Of a DNA stretch of 64,000 bases, positions 48,430 to 63,857 are shown in pieces. The notes under the pieces were generated by a model. It saw nothing but the letters and a program-made list of their open reading frames with translations, was not told the origin of the DNA and did not search any database. The stretch covers positions 1 to 64,000 of the forward strand of contig JAESUZ010002615.1 of NCBI GenBank assembly GCA_017311185.1, read 5' to 3'. This DNA is from Proteles cristata cristata. Its lineage: Eukaryota; Chordata; Mammalia; Carnivora; Hyaenidae. Both the position numbers and the translations under genes were made by a program. Within the stretch, counting starts at the first letter, position 1; each line of letters starts with the position of its first letter.

Positions 48430-51400
48430 CTTAAGATCCTCATATCAGTGAAGTCATATGATATTTGTTTTTCTCTGACTAATTTCACTTAGATGGATAC
48501 CCTCTAGTTCCATCCACGTAGTTGCAAATGGTAAGATTTCATTTTTTTTGATTGCTGAGTAATACTCCATTCTGTATATATATATACATATACATATATA
48601 TACATATATATATATATACCACCTCTTCTTTATCCATTCCTCTGTCAATGGACAGTTGGGCTCTTTCCATACTTTGGATATTGTGATAGTGCTGCTAAAA
48701 CATTGGGGTGCATGTATCCCTTTGAAACAGCACTCCTGTACCCCTTGGATAAATACCTAGTAGTGCAATCGCTGGGCTGTGGGATAGTTCTGTTTTTAAT
48801 TTTTTGAGGAATCTCCATACGGTGTTCCAGAGAGACTGCACCAGTTTTCATTCCCACCAGCAGTGCAAGAGATCCTCTTTCTCCACATCCTAAACAGCAT
48901 CTGTTGTTACCTGACTTGTTGATTTTAGCCATTCTGACTGGTGTGAGGTTGTATCTCATTGGGGTTTTGATTTGTATTTCATTGATGATGATTGATCTTG
49001 AGCATCGTTTCATGTGTCTGTTGGGCATCTAGATGTCTTCTTTGGAGAAGACTATTCATGTTTTAAGGCCATTTCTTCCCTGGATTACTTGTTTTTGGGT
49101 GTTGATTTATAGATTTTGGATACCAAGCCTTTATCTGATATCTCATTTGCAAATAACTTCTCCCATTCTGTTGGTTGTCTTTTAGTTTGCTGATTGTTTC
49201 CTTTCTTGTGCAGAGCTTTTTATTTTGAAGAGGTCTGAATAGTTTATTTTTGCTTTTGTTTTCCCTTGTCTCTGGAGACACGATGAGTAAGAAGTTACTG
49301 CGGCCAAGGTCAAAGAGGATCTTGCTTGCTTTCTCCTTGAGAATTTTGATGGCTTCCTGTCTTACATTTGGGTCTATCATCCATTTTGAGTTTAGTTTTG
49401 TGTATGGTGTAAGAAAGTGATCCATGTTCATTTTTCTGCATGTTGCTGTCCAGTTTTCTCAGTACCACTTGCTGAAGAGTTGTCTTTATTGCATTGAATA
49501 TTCTCTCCTGCTTTGTCAAGGATGAGTTGGTTGTACGTTTGTGGGTCCATTTCTGGATTCTCTACTCTGTTCTATTGCTTTGAGTGTCTTTTCTTGTGCC
49601 AGTACCATATTGTCTGGATGATTACAGCTTTGTAATACAGATTGAAGTCCGGGATTGTGATGCCTCCAGCTGTGGTTTTCTTTTTCAAGATTGCGTTGGC
49701 TACTCCGGGTCTTTTCTGGTTCCATACAGATTTTAGGATTGTTTGTTCCAGCACTGTGAAGAATGCTGGTGTTAATTTGATAGGGATTGCATTGAATATG
49801 TAGATTGCTTTGGGCAGTATTGACATTTTAACAATATTTGTTCTTTCTATCCATGAACATGGAATATTTTTCCATTTTTGTGTGTGTCTTCTTCAATTTC
49901 TTTCATGAGCTTTCTATAGTTTTTAGCATATAAATTTTTCATCTCTTTGGCTATGTTTAGTCCTAGGTTCTTTATGGTTTTTGGTGCAATTGTACATGGG
50001 ATCGATTCCTTGATTTCTCTTTCTGTTGCTTCATTGTTGGTGTATAGGAATGCAACCGATTTCTGTGTATTGATTTTATATCCTGCAACTTTGCTGAATT
50101 CCTGGTTCAGTTCTAGCAGTGTTTTGGTAGAATATTTTGGGTTTTCCATATAGAGTATCATGTCATCTGCAAAGAGTGAAAGTTCGACCTCCTCTTGGCT
50201 AATTTGGATGCCTTTTATTTCCTCGTGTTTTCTGATTGCTGAGGCTAAGACTTATGTTGAATACAGTGGCAGAAGTGGACATCCCTGTCTTGTTCCTGAC
50301 CTTAGGGAGAAAGCTCTCAGTTTTTCCCCATGGAGAATGATATTAACATTGGGTCTTTCATACGTGGCTTTTATGGTCTCAAGGTATGAACCTGCTCTCC
50401 CTTCTTTCTTAAGGGTTTTTATCAAGAAAGGATGCTGTATTTTGTCAAATGCTTTCTCTGCATCTATTGAGAGGATCATGTGGTTCTTGTTCTTTCTTTT
50501 ATTGATGTGATGAATCACATTGATTGTTTTGTGGATCTTGAACCAGTCCGGCATCCCAGGTATAAATGCCACTTGGTCATGGTGAATAATTTTTTTGAGG
50601 TATTGAATCTGGTTGGCTAACATTTTGTTGAGGATTTTTTGCATCCATGTTCATCAGAGAGATCGGGCTATAGTCCTCTTTTAAACTGGGGTCTTTATCT
50701 GATTTTGGAATCAATGTAATGGTGGCTTCATAGAATGAGTTTGGAAATTTTCCTTCCATTTTTAATTTTTACAACAGCTTCAAGAGAATAGGTGTTAACT
50801 CTTCCTTAAATGTTTGGTAGAATTCTTCTGGAAAGCCGTCTGGCCCTGGACTCTTGTTTATTGGGAGATTTTTGATTACTAATTAGATTTCTTTACTGGA
50901 TCTCTTCAAATTTTATATTTCTTCCTGTTTCAGTTTGATAGTTTATATGTTTCTAGGAATCTGTCGATTTCTTTCATAGTGCTCATTTTATTGGCATATA
51001 GTTGCTCATAATATTCTCTTATTGTTTTTATTTCTGCTGTGTTGGTTGTGATCTCTCCTCTTTCATTCTTATTTCATTTTTTTGGGTCTCTTCCTTTTTC
51101 TTTTTGATGAAACTGCCTAGGGGGCTATCAATTTTGTTAATTCTTTCAATGAACCAGCTTCTGGTGTCATTGATCTGTTATCGCGTTTGTTGCTGTTTGT
51201 TGTTGTTTTGTTTGTTTTTTATTTTTATTTTTATTTTTTGTTCATTAGCATTGATTTCTGCTCTGATCTTCATTATTTACTGTCTTCTGCTGGTTTTGCG
51301 TTTTATTTGCTGAGGGTTTTTTTCCAGCTCTTTGAGGTGTAAGGTTAGGTTGTGTATCTCAGACCTTTCATTTTCCTTCTTTAGGAAGGCCTGGATTGCT

Positions 51401-52373
51401 ATATACTTCTCTCTAATGATTGCCTTTGCTGCATCCCATAGGCTTTTGGTTGTGTTGTTATCATTTTCATTGGCTTCCATGTACTTTTTAATATCCTCCT
51501 TTTCCTCTTGGTTATCCCAGTCATTCTTTAGTTGGGGGTTCTTTAGTCTCCATGTATTTGTTATCTCTACATATATTTTCTTGTGGTTGATTTCGAGTTT
51601 CATAGCTCTGTGGTCTGAAAATATGCACAGTATCATCTCGGTATTTTTGTACTTGTTGAGGGTTGGTTTGTGTCCCAGTCTGTGATCTATTCTGGAGAAA
51701 GTTCCGTGTGCACTGGAGAAGAATGTATATTCTTCTGCTTTATGATGAAGTGTTCTGAAAATATCTGTTAAGTACATCTGGTCCAGTGTGTCAGTAGGAG
51801 CCATGATTTCCTTGTTGATTTTCTGCTTAGATGATTTGTCCACTGCTTTAAGTTTTGTGTTGAAGTTCCCTACTATTATGGTATTACCAATGAGTTTCTT
51901 TATATTTGTGATTTGTTGATTTATATACTTGGGTCATGCCATGTTTGGAACATAAATGTATACAATTGTTATGTCTTCTTGGTGGATAGACCCCTAATTA
52001 TGATATAATGCCCTTCATCTCTTGTTACAGTTTTTATTTTAATGTCTAGATTGTGTAATATGTGTGGCTACTCCAGCTTTCTTTTGGTGACGATTAGCAT
52101 GACAGATGGTTCTCCATCTCTTTATTTTCAATCTGAAGGTGTCTTAGGTCTAAGGTGGGTCTCTTGTAAATTGGATATAGATGGGTCTTGTTTTCTTATA
52201 CATTCAGTTACTCTATGTGTTTTGATTGGAGCATTTCGTCCATTGATGTTTAGAATGAGTACTGAAAGATATGAGTTTATTGCCATTATGTTTCTTGTAG
52301 AGTTGGAGTTTTCTGGTGGTGTTCTCTGGTCCTTCCTAGTCTTTTTTGCTTTTTGTGGGTTTTTTTCCCCCAT
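48430..52373 (-). pseudogene. L1 copy 3 ORF2, disrupted
   Basis: Minus-strand pieces cover the endonuclease (LSVLILNINGRNAPIKTHRV near 52260, and 51843-51277), the RT ([13 protein letters not shown] and [12 protein letters not shown] within 50644-50252) and the C-terminus (YRMEYYSAIKKNEILPFATT near 48560). Stops and frameshifts separate them. Confidence 0.9.
48576..48620. repeat. (TA)n/(CATA)n microsatellite
   Basis: Alternating TA with CATA interruptions inside the L1 ORF2 end. The minus strand reads as a Tyr/Ile repeat in the open frame. Confidence 0.85.
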
Positions 52374-52419
52374 CTTTTTCCCCCTTAAAGAGCTCCACTT
52401 AAAACTTCTTGCAGGGCTG

Positions 52420-52938
52420 GTTTAATGTTCACGAACTCCTTAAATTTTTGTGTGTCTGGGAAACTTCTTATTTCTCCTTCTGTTTGGAATAAAAGCCTTG
52501 CTGGATAAAGAATTCCTGGCTTCATATTTTTTCTATTTAGCACATTGAATATATCCTGCCATTCCTTTCTGGCCTGCCAAGTTTCTGTGGATAGGTTTGC
52601 TTCAAACCTGATGTGTCTTGCTTTGTAGGTTAATGATTTTTTCCCCTTGTTTCTTTCATGATATTTTTCTTTCCTGAGGGTTTTGTGAATTTGACTATGT
52701 TACACCTTATTGATGCTTAATTTTTGTTGAATCATATGGGAGTCCTCTGTCCTTTCTGGATTTTGATGTCTGTGTCTTTCCCCAAGTTAGGAAAGTTTTC
52801 TGCTATGATTTGCTCATATAGCCCTTCTGCCCCTATTTCTCTTCATTTTCTGGGACAGCTATGATTCTGATGTTGTTCCTCTTAATGAGTCATTGATTTC
52901 TCTTATTCTTATTTTTCAGTTTTTAAATGTTTTATTTA

Positions 52939-53012
<74 letters not shown>

Positions 53013-53560
53013 AGAGAGGGAGAGAGAGAGAGAGAGAGCAGGGGAGTTTCGAAGAGAGAGGGAGGTATTGAATCCAAAGACAGGCTCTAGGCTCTGAGCT
53101 AGCTGCCAGCACAGAGCCTGACATGGGACTCGAACCCATGAACCATGAGATCATCACCTGAGCTGAAGGCAGGCGCTTTACTGACTGAGCCACCCAGGAG
53201 CCCCTGATTTCTCTTATTCTTAAAGAATGCTCTTTTGCTTTGTTCTCCCTCTTTTATCTCCTTTATTATTCTCCATAAGTTTGTCTATGTTGCTGATTCA
53301 CTGCTCATCCATTCTTGCTGTTGCGGCATCCATTCAAGTTTGCACCTCAGTTATAGCATTTTTTACTTCATCCTGAATAGATTTTACTTCTTTTATCTCT
53401 GTAGAAGAGATTATAATCTATTTTCCACCCCAGCTAGTATTCTTATCAGTGTGACACTATATTCTTGTTGAGACATCTTGCTTGTATCTGTGTTGGTTAA
53501 GTCCCTGGCTGATGTTTCTTTCTGCTCTTTCTTTTTGGGTGAATTCCTTCATTTTGTCAT
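52420..53560 (-). pseudogene. L1 copy 3 ORF1 region, disrupted by a SINE
   Basis: The antisense text of the ORF1 C-terminal region ('ggctggtttaatgttcacga', 'ggataaagaattcctggctt', 'ttctggcctgccaagtttct') and N-terminal coiled-coil region (53260-53400) is recognisable. A CAN SINE at 52912-53204 splits it. Confidence 0.7.
52912..53204 (-). mobile_element. CAN SINE with (GT)n(GA)n expansion
   Basis: Antisense copy in which the CT-rich tail has expanded to (GT)n at 52940-52974 and (GA)n at 52974-53038. A perfect 18-bp duplication, tgatttctcttattctta, lies at 52894-52911 and 53205-53222. Confidence 0.95.
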
Positions 53561-53599
53561 TTTGAAGGGAGAAAAGAAATTAATAAGGTAAAAAAGGTT

Positions 53600-54008
53600 T
53601 TTTTAATTAAAAAATTGAAAACACACACACACAAAGAAAAATCAAATAAATGATGCCAGATTCTAGGTGTGATTTGGTCTGGTTATTGAAAGGAGCTTGA
53701 TTAGAGAAAAAAGGGTGGAAATTTAACATTAAAAACTTAAAAACAACACAAACACACAAACTCACACACAAAGTCAAATAAATGATGCTAGATCCTAGGT
53801 GTGTTTTGGTGTGGTTATTGAAAGGAGGTTGGTTAGTTAGAGAAAAATGGGGAAAAATTAAAATTTAAAAATTTAAAAACAAGACACACACACATACACA
53901 ATCAAATAAATGATGCTAGATCCTAGGTATGTTTTGGTCTGGTTATTAGAAAAGAGCTTGATTGATTTCAGAATAAGGAAAAATTGAAATTAAAGATTAA
54001 AAATAACT

Positions 54009-54040
<32 letters not shown>

Positions 54041-54115
54041 CAAATAAGTGATGGTAGGTCCTTGGTGTGATTTAGTCTGGTTATTGAAGGAAGCTTGATT
54101 GATTAAAAAAAGGAA
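53600..54115. repeat. Four-copy tandem repeat, unit about 130 bp
   Basis: The anchor 'tcaaataaatgatg' (fourth copy 'tcaaataagtgatgg') begins near 53642, 53773, 53902 and 54040. Each copy continues with 'gatcctaggtgtg-ttttggtctggttattg', read in pieces, and a (CA)n run precedes it. It lies between the ORF1 and 5' UTR portions of L1 copy 3. Confidence 0.9.
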
Positions 54116-55440
54116 GGAAAAAGCAAAGAAAAGGAAAAAAGAACAAAACAAAAATAATGAAAAGCAACAAAAAATTTGAAAATTTAAGAAGATGAATTTG
54201 ATGAAATAGAATAACTTCAAATGATGGAAATAAAATAGAATTTGAAGAGTCTACAAAAAGTAAAATATTTAGTTTAAAAAAGTAAATATTCTTAATAAAA
54301 ATTGAAAATAAAAATAATTTTTTATTATCTTTCTGTATTCAAGTAAAGGACTAGAAATGAAAAATAAAGAAAAAAGAAAATTGAATAGATGGGAGAGTGA
54401 ACAGACTGAAATATGATTAATATTACATCATTTTCCCTTAGAAATCAAACTATGAAGCACTTAATCGTCCATAAATTAAGCAGTTGGAGAGATTTGTGGT
54501 GTTCCTGAAGACCGAGGTTGGCCTTGTTTGGTGGGACTTAGTGAAACGACTCTGTTCTACACTAAATGGCACTGCTTAGGTTAGCTTACTGGGATGGATT
54601 GTTGTGACGCCTGTAGGTGTGTAGGCGCATGCATGGGCAAAGTGAAAATGGTGTCACCCAAGTATCCAGGCTAGTATCAGAACTCTTTGCTCTCCCTGAT
54701 GAGGAATTGCACATCTGTACTTTGTCTTTGGTTTCAATTGACTCCCACTTTTGCAGTGTCCATAACCACGTGGTCAGGTTGCCAGGTGGCGCCTCATTCC
54801 TGAGTTTTATCTGAGACGTGGCTGTATTTCCCTACCCCTCACTTCTGAAGAAGTCTTTCACCCACACAGATAATCTGGGGGAAGGTCCTAGCGAGCGACG
54901 GCTGGGTGCCAGCTGCACCCATGAATGCTATTGAGACCTTGCTGCTGCCAATGTCCAGAGACTTATGGTTGGGTGCCAGACTCTCCCAGAAAAGTATTAT
55001 GTGATAATGTAGCAGCAGCGTTTCCGAGATTATAAAAAATCTCACATGGCCTGAGGATCTCCCAGACTCACTCTTCTGGCAATTCGCCCTATGACCAGAG
55101 GACCACGAGGTATTTGAGATGTGGAGATTCAGACTCTGTGCTCCCCCTGTTTATAGAGTCTTAATGGAATTTAAACCCTCTTCTTTCTCCTTTCTCTCTT
55201 TTTAGTTCAGTCCCTTCGACTGTTTCCAGCTTTTTCCACTTTCACTCCAGCTGCATTTTTTTGGGGGGGGGGTGCTTTTCTCATACTTTCTACCTGTCTC
55301 CATTCTCTCTCTGCAAGCAAAAACAGCTCCCTGCCCTCCGTGTCTCCTTTCTTCCCCAGTTCACCTCTCCATGCTGTATACTTGCTGAGTTTTGTGATTC
55401 AGATTGGGCATATTGTTGTATTAATCCTCACCTTAGGAGC

Positions 55441-56140
55441 TGGACATCTCTGCTGCCCTGGGCCCTGCTTGGGCACACTTGGCTGGAAGTACTGCCCCCA
55501 CAAACCTCAGAAGGAGGCAGGTCCCTCCTTGGTACACACACTCTTATTGCTGGAGGTGTCTTCACTGTTCTTTAGGAAGCAGAGGGAGAAGCTCTGGCAG
55601 TATCTAGATTTATGGGGCTTCAGTGTGATCCCATCCATGAATTCTGCTCTTGGGCTCTAATGTAGGGGGAGCCTGAGTCTTCACAAATATGGACCTTCAG
55701 TATGCCTCTAGACTCATTCGCATCAAATCCTGCTCCAGCTAAAGCAGACCCAGAAACTCAAGTCCAAGGCTAGATAGTAGATGATATTTCAGGCTTTGTT
55801 AGTCCCTTCTTTGTTGCTGATGTTTTTGCAACAAATCTTTTAAAATAGAAAACCCTCTTAGCTCCCATGCATACAAATGAATATGAATTTGTCCCAGTGG
55901 CCATAGTTTTTCAGCCCCTATGACCCCTAGACCAACAACCCAGGAGAGAGAGAAAAGGGCAGGGCACTGATGATGAAAGAGGATGTGTGTTTTCCACTGA
56001 AAAGTAAGCGTCTCAGAAGAAAGCTGGTCGTCAGATTTCTCAAATATAAACTCTAATTTCTTCAAGCCAAAAAAAATAGATACCTAGAAAAATTTAAGAG
56101 TTTTTATTCCCATATCTTGCCTTCCTTTATCCATCATTTT
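55441..56140. other. Unannotated stretch
   Basis: No supportable gene. The part at 55760-55900 may be an old DNA-transposon remnant, but I cannot name it. Confidence 0.35.
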
Positions 56141-56184
56141 TAAAAGTTTATTTATTTTTAGAGAGAGACAATGAACAAGGGAGG

Positions 56185-56222
<38 letters not shown>

Positions 56223-56361
56223 GAGAGAGAGAGAATCCCAAGCAGGATCTGCACTGTCAGCTGTCAGTGCAGGGCTTGAACCCACAAACCATGAGATCCT
56301 GACCCAAGCTGATATCAACTGTCAGATACTTAACAGACTGAGATACCCAGGTGCCCCAACT
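56141..56361 (-). mobile_element. CAN SINE, diverged
   Basis: Antisense copy with a (GA)n expansion at 56190-56234. Short flanking repeats (catcattt) are seen. Confidence 0.88.
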
Positions 56362-57412
56362 CATCATTTGTTATTATCATTCCACATATTTGAATTCAGA
56401 GTATTCCAGCTTATATGAACTTAAGTTCATAGCAGATGGATGCTTTGAAATTCCATTAACAGCAAACCCCACACAGGTTTATTATGATTGGGATGAGGAA
56501 GGGATAGAAGACTGTTGAATGCAGGGTGAGAACGATATCCTCTTCCCCCACGGTAGGCAATGGGCTTGGGCACGTTGGGTGGGGAACCCATAGAATACAA
56601 AAGAGCAAAAGAAGGGCCCAGAAGCCCGGGACAATAGATGCTTGGAAGGACCGAAGGACCAGGCAGGCTACACTACTTTGGGAAAAGGGAGTTTCTGCCC
56701 AGGGCTCCCCCACCCCCACCCCGACTGTTCCATGACAAAGACATTCTGATCCCAGGGCCCTGCTAGGGAAAAACTGCCTTTCTGGGAATATATTCACTAA
56801 GCCTCAGTGTTTTTCTTTTTCTAAACATGCCAGTTACGAAGGTTTGGGGATTTGTTAAATAATCAGAAACGATCCCTGAAACCCCAAGTTGTGATGACAC
56901 CGTTCGAGTGACCAGTGGAACCAAGCTCCAGCCTGGAGGAGGCTCAGGCAATATGCTCCAGCTCCAGGAGTGTGCTGACTAGCAAGGGGGCTAGTCAGAG
57001 GGTGGGGATGTGAGTCCACATAGCTCTGCTGGATCCCACCTATTGATTCTTAGTCATCTCATCCCTAGTGAAGTCTTCGGGAAGTGTGACCTGATCCTTC
57101 AACTTATTATGGTTTCAGGATTCCAAGCTCAGTTCCATTTCCCATTATTCTGTCTTTCTCTCTTTCTAAGTGCATGGCTCCAAATCCCTTAACTATGAAT
57201 ATTTACAATATCATCTTGCACAATCATGGTATGTAGAGGAGTGTGTGTGTGCGTGTGTGTGTAAATATTTAATGTATGATTAAAATAAAAGTTCTTTTAA
57301 ATGTTTCCATGATAACTGAGAATATTAGATTGCTCTGGGTACATGCATAGTATCCTTCTTCATCATCATTATTTTATAGGGCTGGGACCAAAGGCTTGAA
57401 ATTAAATGAAGC
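56362..57412. other. Unannotated intergenic stretch
   Basis: No gene or repeat recognised apart from a short (GT)n at 57240-57262. A 113-codon minus-strand frame at 56797-56456 has no family features. Confidence 0.4.
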
Positions 57413-57573
57413 CTGGAGCACCTGAATGGCTCAGTCAGTTAAGCCTCAGACTCTTGATTTTAGATATGGATCATGAGATAGAGTCCGGCTTTGGGCTCTG
57501 CTGACAGCATGGAGCCTGCGTGGGATTCTCTCACTCTGCCCTCCCCTCCTCCCTCTCAAAATAACTAACTGGA
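57413..57573 (+). mobile_element. Older CAN SINE (host of a nested SINE)
   Basis: 'agcacctgaatggctcagtc', 'gctctgctgacagcatggag' and 'ctcaaaataactaactgg' mark an older plus-strand copy with a (TAAC)-type tail that resumes at about 57793-57835. Confidence 0.88.
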
Positions 57574-57792
57574 GGGGCGCCTGGGTGGCTTAGTCGGTTG
57601 AGCGTCCGGCTTTCGCTTAGGTCATGGTCTCGCGGTTCGTGGGTTCGAGCCCCTCGTCGGGCTCTGTGCTGACTGCCAGCTCAGAGCCTGGAGCCTGTTT
57701 CAGTCTGTGACTCCCTCTCTCTCTGACCCTCCCCTGCTCACGGTCTCTCTCTCTCTCTCTCTGCTAGAAATAAATAAAACATTTAAAAAAAA
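57574..57792 (+). mobile_element. Young CAN SINE nested in an older SINE tail
   Basis: Near-consensus copy starting 'ggggcgcctgggtggcttag'. The duplicated site aataactaactgg is seen on both sides (ending at 57573 and starting near 57791). Confidence 0.94.
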
Positions 57793-57835
57793 TAACTAAC
57801 TGGGTAACTAACTAATTAACTAACTAAAATTGAAT

Positions 57836-59047
57836 GACACCACTACTTCTTCTTAATACTCCAAGTATTTTTTTAAAGGGTATACCAGAATTTTGTAAGA
57901 GAGAAATCCATGAATACTCTGCAACTGAAGCTAATGGAGAATATAAGAATGGAATTTATTTTTATATTGAAAGGAAAAAGAATCTTACAATTCATAAAAG
58001 AAGAACTGCACATTTTCCCAAATGTGAACTCCAGATGCATTGTGGATATTCCTTTTATTTGCCCCGATCATACTGTGTATACAAAGGGAGTTGCTACATG
58101 CTTGTTGTCTACATTTTTAGGTAGCTCTTAGAATGTGAGCTGGAAATGTGGTGTGGGTGTTTACTGATAAAAAATGTATTTACCATTCAATCACGCTGGT
58201 TCACTTCACCATGTATTTCCTCAGAGCAGCCTGGCACTGCACAAATACTCTACTGGATTACTTGTCATGTGGTTAATAGTTTTCATGCTTAGAAAGTATC
58301 ATGATGAAAGAATGCATACAAGACTCCCTTTGTTCCTGCACGGAGTTGATAATATTCTGTATACTATGATTTACTGACACTGGAATGTACTACTCCCATA
58401 AACTGTACCTTCCTGACATTCTTTTAAAATAACACATTGATCTTTGCACTCCTTGTATAAATGATTCTAGACACTATCTTGAGACAGGTTTTAGTGGAAA
58501 ACGAAAAACCAAACCCAGAACATGATTATATGTGAAGCTGAATAATTTGTTAATATTGACCATTTTGCTAAGAGCTTCTTTTTAAGAAGCATAAAAGATG
58601 ATCCTTCTAGAGATATGATATTCAGATTTCTTTAAGTGCATGTGGTGCTGGTATTTTATTTTCTTTGATGGAGGGGAGCTAATTTGAAGATCCCCCACCT
58701 TCCTTCTAAAAAGCCTATCTGAAATATAGTTTGTTTTCTGCCTACCGGCCTTGCGTTGGCCTCAGAAGTGAACTGTTTCTGTTTCTGTTTCTTGTGCTGC
58801 TCATCACTCATTTCTTTCTGGTCTTTCTCCATGTCTAGCTTGAGACCACCTAAGTCAGGCACAGCTCACTGGTTTCCCTTCATTTTACTTTATGTACTTC
58901 ATATATTAATACTTCCAAGAGCTGGGCCATCGTCTGTGTCTCATTGTTGATGGTGAAGGATAAAACCCCTTTAACATTTTCCATTGTGTTACCTTCTCCT
59001 TCTCTGCTCCACATTCACTTTCTCTTATGCTGAATTTTCTATTCTAC
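57836..59047. other. Intergenic stretch 3' of SULT1C3
   Basis: AT-rich sequence without a recognised repeat. The overlapping open frames at 57834-58131 lack features of a real gene, and I found no alternative SULT terminal exon here. Confidence 0.4.
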
Positions 59048-59184
59048 TTTATTTCCCTCTATTCATAAATTTTGCATCTGCGCAGCCAGGCTATTGTAAA
59101 ATAGTGATGGGGTTATATCACGGGTTTGCAGATGAGCACACTGTCATGTGGTAGGTGTCTATGCGAATGATTACGTAATTTAAT
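59048..59184 (-). terminator. candidate polyadenylation signals for SULT1C3
   Basis: On the minus strand an ATTAAA lies at 59179-59184, about 180 bp after the stop codon, and an AATAAA at 59048-59053, about 310 bp after it. Either would give a short 3' UTR. No transcript evidence is available, and such hexamers are common in AT-rich DNA. Confidence 0.3.
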
Positions 59185-59362
59185 TTTAAACTCCTACTTA
59201 GGATTTGGTTGCCTTTGGATGAGGTATATCACAGTGGCATAAAATCTACTGATGTTGTAGGAAATCTAAAGATTAGAGGAGATTTTAAGGATTCTTGGTT
59301 ATGAGACTCAAATATCTAAAATCTATGAAGGGGGTCCTTGACTGACAGACTCCCTGTTGCCC

Positions 59363-59500
<138 letters not shown>

Positions 59501-59661
59501 TTACCACACAAGAGTACAGGGTGGAGTGAGCACACTCCCTTGGAGCCAACACAAGAATGGGAAAAAAAGGAAGTTTGTTTGCCTCTTAAAAATTATGTAG
59601 TGTCATGGACAAGAATGCATAATGGGGTAAGAAACATTTCTGGAATACTCTAAACAGATCA

Positions 59662-63219
<3,558 letters not shown>

Positions 63220-63645
63220 CTGTGTGAATCCCCCATGGATGCGGTAACAAATTACTAGACATGTAGTGGCTGAAACAATAAGAGATCTATTCTCTTGTGG
63301 TTCTGGAGGCTTGATTTCCCTGAGCTCAGGTCAAGCTGTTGGCCCTTTGGTGGCACTAGGGGAGAATCCCTTCACTTACTGTTGCTAGCCCCTGAAGGCC
63401 ACCTGCATTCCTTGGCTCTTGACTCAATCCCTGGCTTCACTTGTCACGTCTCCTACTTCCTTTGATCTTCTTACCTCCTCCTTAAAATAATCCTTGTGAT
63501 GATACTTAGGGCCCCCTTAATAATCCAGGATAATCTTTTCATCTCAAGATACCCAACTTAATCAAATCTACAAAGTTTATTTTACCGTATAAGGTAGCAT
63601 TAACAGGTTCTGTTGATTAGCACATGGATATCTTTAGGGAATGGT
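63220..63645 (-). mobile_element. MLT1-like LTR fossil (ERVL-MaLR)
   Basis: 'atgcggtaacaaattactag', 'cttgtggttctggaggcttg', 'taatccaggataatcttttc' and 'taaggtagcattaacaggtt' follow the MaLR LTR pattern read antisense. It contains no coding sequence. Confidence 0.65.
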
Positions 63646-63857
63646 TGTTTAGTTTACCACTGTATCATAAAATGAAAAATGTTGGGCTAAACTCTCTACT
63701 GTCACTTCCTACTCAAAGCAGCCTCAATTCCAAGCAGATAAAAAGAGGTGCTGCTATTGAGATTTTTACATTTTTAGGAGGATTGGTTTTATTGAAAAAA
63801 GTGCTACTATGATGATTAACAAAATGTTATTGTGTCTTCTCACATTGTATCTACAAT

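Larger units (their letters stand above)
47975..55440 (-). mobile_element. Older near full-length L1 (copy 3)
   Basis: On the minus strand it reads from a 5' UTR (55440 down to about 54120), through a tandem repeat array and an ORF1 region (about 53560-52420), to an ORF2 region (about 52373-48430) and a 3' UTR ending near 47975. It is a different, older subfamily from copies 1 and 2, judging by its unrelated 3' UTR ('agttagttagcatatagtga'). Two SINEs (48058-48269 and 52912-53204) are nested. Both ORFs are broken. Confidence 0.88.

Noticed and set aside
53600..54115. Regularly spaced repeats resembling a CRISPR array
   Set aside because: The units are about 130 bp tandem copies with no spacers, in vertebrate DNA inside an L1.
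57834..58131. Two overlapping open frames as a small gene 3' of SULT1C3
   Set aside because: No motif, no start context, no splice logic; composition matches flanking AT-rich DNA.
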